Below the pieces are notes generated by a model that saw only the letters and a program-made list of their open reading frames with translations, searched no databases and was not told the DNA's origin. This document shows positions 62,067 to 64,000 of a DNA stretch of 64,000 bases, piece by piece (within the stretch, counting starts at the first letter, position 1; the number at the start of each line of letters is the position of its first letter). The DNA is from Puffinus mauretanicus (Eukaryota > Chordata > Aves > Procellariiformes > Procellariidae), in assembly GCA_023333565.1 (NCBI GenBank), contig JAJKFH010000209.1, positions 1,534,001-1,598,000 of the forward strand, read 5' to 3'. A program made the translations under genes and the position numbers.

Positions 62067-64000
62067 ATTGTAGTGTCAGTGCTTTGAAGTTGTCAAATGG
62101 CACATATAACTGGCCTTCATTCTCTTCTGCTTGAGTTAGTTGCTTCCAGTGAAAGGGCAGGAATAACATGCTAGAGGGATCATTTTATTTGGGTTGCTGG
62201 AGTTTCTTAAGTCACAGGGGACTTTTAAAACTTCACACCTCAAACTGAATTTATTTATTTAACTTACAGTCTCTCCTTCTCTGTCTTCCACATGCACAGA
62301 CTCAGGATCAGATGCATGCATTCAAACCTGTGTCTCGTGTTCTTAATATTGTGGAATAGAATTTCAAGTAAACAGCCATCACTTCATTAGTAACAATTAG
62401 AAAGATAATGAAATGGCAATCAGACTTCCATCTCTGACATCGTACAGACATATGGAAAGGAAATTTCATCTGGTGATACACATGCCATCCTGGTCTATGG
62501 TTATCTCATGGCTTAATCAAGTCTTTTCTAGGAAAAGAAATGTACAAGGAAAGTTGATATTTGTGCTTTAGCAAAAGTAACTTTTTTCTCTAATGTGTCC
62601 ATAATGAGCCACATTCCCATCTAGACATGAGAGAGTTTTATGCCGTGAATGCAACACCTTATAGATTAGACATTAAACTGAAGTTCCAGCCACCTTTATC
62701 CAGGCTTACTTCCAGTATCAGTAATTACCATCTGCCACCTTAATTCTTTGCTGAACGTATTAGTCTCTTCTGTTCAGAACAACTGGATAGTCTTGGGCAC
62801 AGTTAAATAGTTACTACTTTTCACTGATGAATAAAATACCTTATAATACCTTACAAAGTATTTCTGTGCCGAAAAGTATTACAGCAAGTCAGTAGCTCAC
62901 CATTCGTTACTTCAAAAGACAGTAATAGTGGAAGTGATTTCCTGTAATTAGAACAGAAGGTTTTGCTATGTTGCCATTGAGGCATAGTCTTAAATTGTTG
63001 AATATTTAAAATGCTGTACATAAATAGTATTATTGTGCCTAACAGCTGAACAGTTTAAAATCATTCATGTGACATTTCAATTCTGAATCTTTTGGAACTT
63101 TGGAAGTCTAGACGAAAGATACTGTGATCTCACTCTTAAGTACAAACGATGCCGTTAATTCTGCCCTACTAGGAAAAAATGCATTTACAGTTATAATTTT
63201 GCTTGGGTTTAGGTATTTTAGTATGTCACATTACAGTATTCTTGATCTGTCAACTTCTATGGTGGAGTTTGAACCATGGATGAGTTGGTCAAACGGATAG
63301 AAAGGGTAGTGGGGTTTACAAAATCCTTCTATAAATCAATAGACAAAATCTTGGTTTTGTGAGGAATAAGCCTGTCTTTTAATGTCTTTACTGGAGCATG
63401 TGAAACACAACTGAGTTCTTTTTATATTAGTTGTTATCCAAATATAGTATTGAAAACATCCGTTAAAAATTTCCAAGCTAATCAAAACAAGCTATGTTGA
63501 TGTAATAATGAAAAGAACCTAAGAAGGAAGCAAGAAGAAGGAATATTTGTGTCTTTTAATGCAGCTAGACACTTCAAGTTCCTCAGTTTGCTAGTTTTTA
63601 ATACCTTGCTTTGTAAGTTGTGTATTTTTAATCTTACAGACATTACCTAGAATGTGCACAGACCTAGCCATACAAAAAGTATCTTCAGGAAGGATTTGAG
63701 ATATGAAACCATAATTTTACACACCATTTTAGAGTGGATGAATAGAAGGAAACAGAAAGGTGTTTTAGAGTAAGTGTAGTACAGAAGCTGGCATCAGTAA
63801 AAGGACAGCCTGAATATGGAAAATTGAATGGGACTGACTTACAGTGAGTCTTAATTGTAGAAACAAGAAATACAGATAAATGGGATCTACTGAAGGGTAT
63901 CAAAGATGTGATCTTGAAAACTGGGCAGAAAAGCTTTGTTGAAAGTACTGCACCAGACACTGAGAATTAGTTGGAAAATTTTATGTGAGAATTTTAGTAT

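Larger units (their letters stand above)
57717..64000 (+). other. AKAP6: AKAP6 intron, start of next intron (runs out of window)
   Basis: At least 6.3 kb of AT-rich intron follow donor GTAAGT. It holds a facing T9/A9 tract at about 57827-57848, an 11-bp inverted repeat at 58412-58436, a 16-bp direct repeat at 61411-61470 and a 12-bp inverted repeat at 62037-62066. No exon, RNA gene or transposon was recognised on either strand. Confidence 0.87.

Noticed and set aside
1..64000. CRISPR arrays, operons, tRNA or rRNA genes, or a second protein-coding gene
   Set aside because: The window is intron-rich vertebrate DNA. No regularly spaced repeats, no cloverleaf with A and B boxes, and no other recognisable protein was found by eye; a covariance-model scan would be the proper check for small RNAs.

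Overview
The window is vertebrate nuclear DNA, almost certainly from a bird. A CR1 LINE with the avian 3'-terminal tail lies at 43969-44672. Repeat density is otherwise low, and the base composition is AT-rich with one sharp CpG island.

Only one gene is recognisable. It is the middle-to-early part of AKAP6 (mAKAP/AKAP100), on the + strand. AKAP6 is a large muscle and neuronal scaffold that organises PKA, phosphodiesterase, adenylyl cyclase, phosphatase and MEF2 signalling at the nuclear envelope. Five coding exons fit together in one frame: 9318-9569 (84 codons), 14891-16678 (596 codons), 38639-38761 (41 codons), 56210-56306 (32 codons plus 1 base) and 57553-57716. Together they give 808 codons. 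They appear to correspond to about residue 109 through about residue 916 of the mammalian protein: the N-terminal helical region, the long disordered signalling region, and the whole first spectrin repeat. The start codon exons lie upstream of the window. Spectrin repeats 2 and 3, the RII-binding helix and the C-terminus lie downstream. Residue numbers assume the mammalian 108-residue N-terminus.

Layout: 1-9317 is intron. The first two exons lie at 9.3-16.7 kb. A 22-kb intron (16679-38638) carries a dense CpG island at about 35.1-36.4 kb, with GC boxes, a near-consensus CTCF site and a palindromic polyadenylation hexamer pair at its edge. The short exon at 38.6 kb has a splice acceptor that also reads as a donor, a strong-Kozak in-frame ATG, and an AATAAA 31 bases past its donor. 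A 17.4-kb intron (38762-56209) holds the young antisense CR1, an older decayed antisense CR1-like copy at about 49.9-50.3 kb, and small tandem repeats. Two clustered exons at 56.2-57.7 kb complete spectrin repeat 1. The remaining sequence to 64000 is intron.

The most interesting reading is that the CpG island may be an internal promoter for an N-terminally truncated, spectrin-repeat-first AKAP6. The splice and poly(A) signals around the 38.6-kb exon look built for alternative processing. This is inference from sequence only. No protein-coding gene could be supported on the minus strand apart from the decayed CR1 reading frame.
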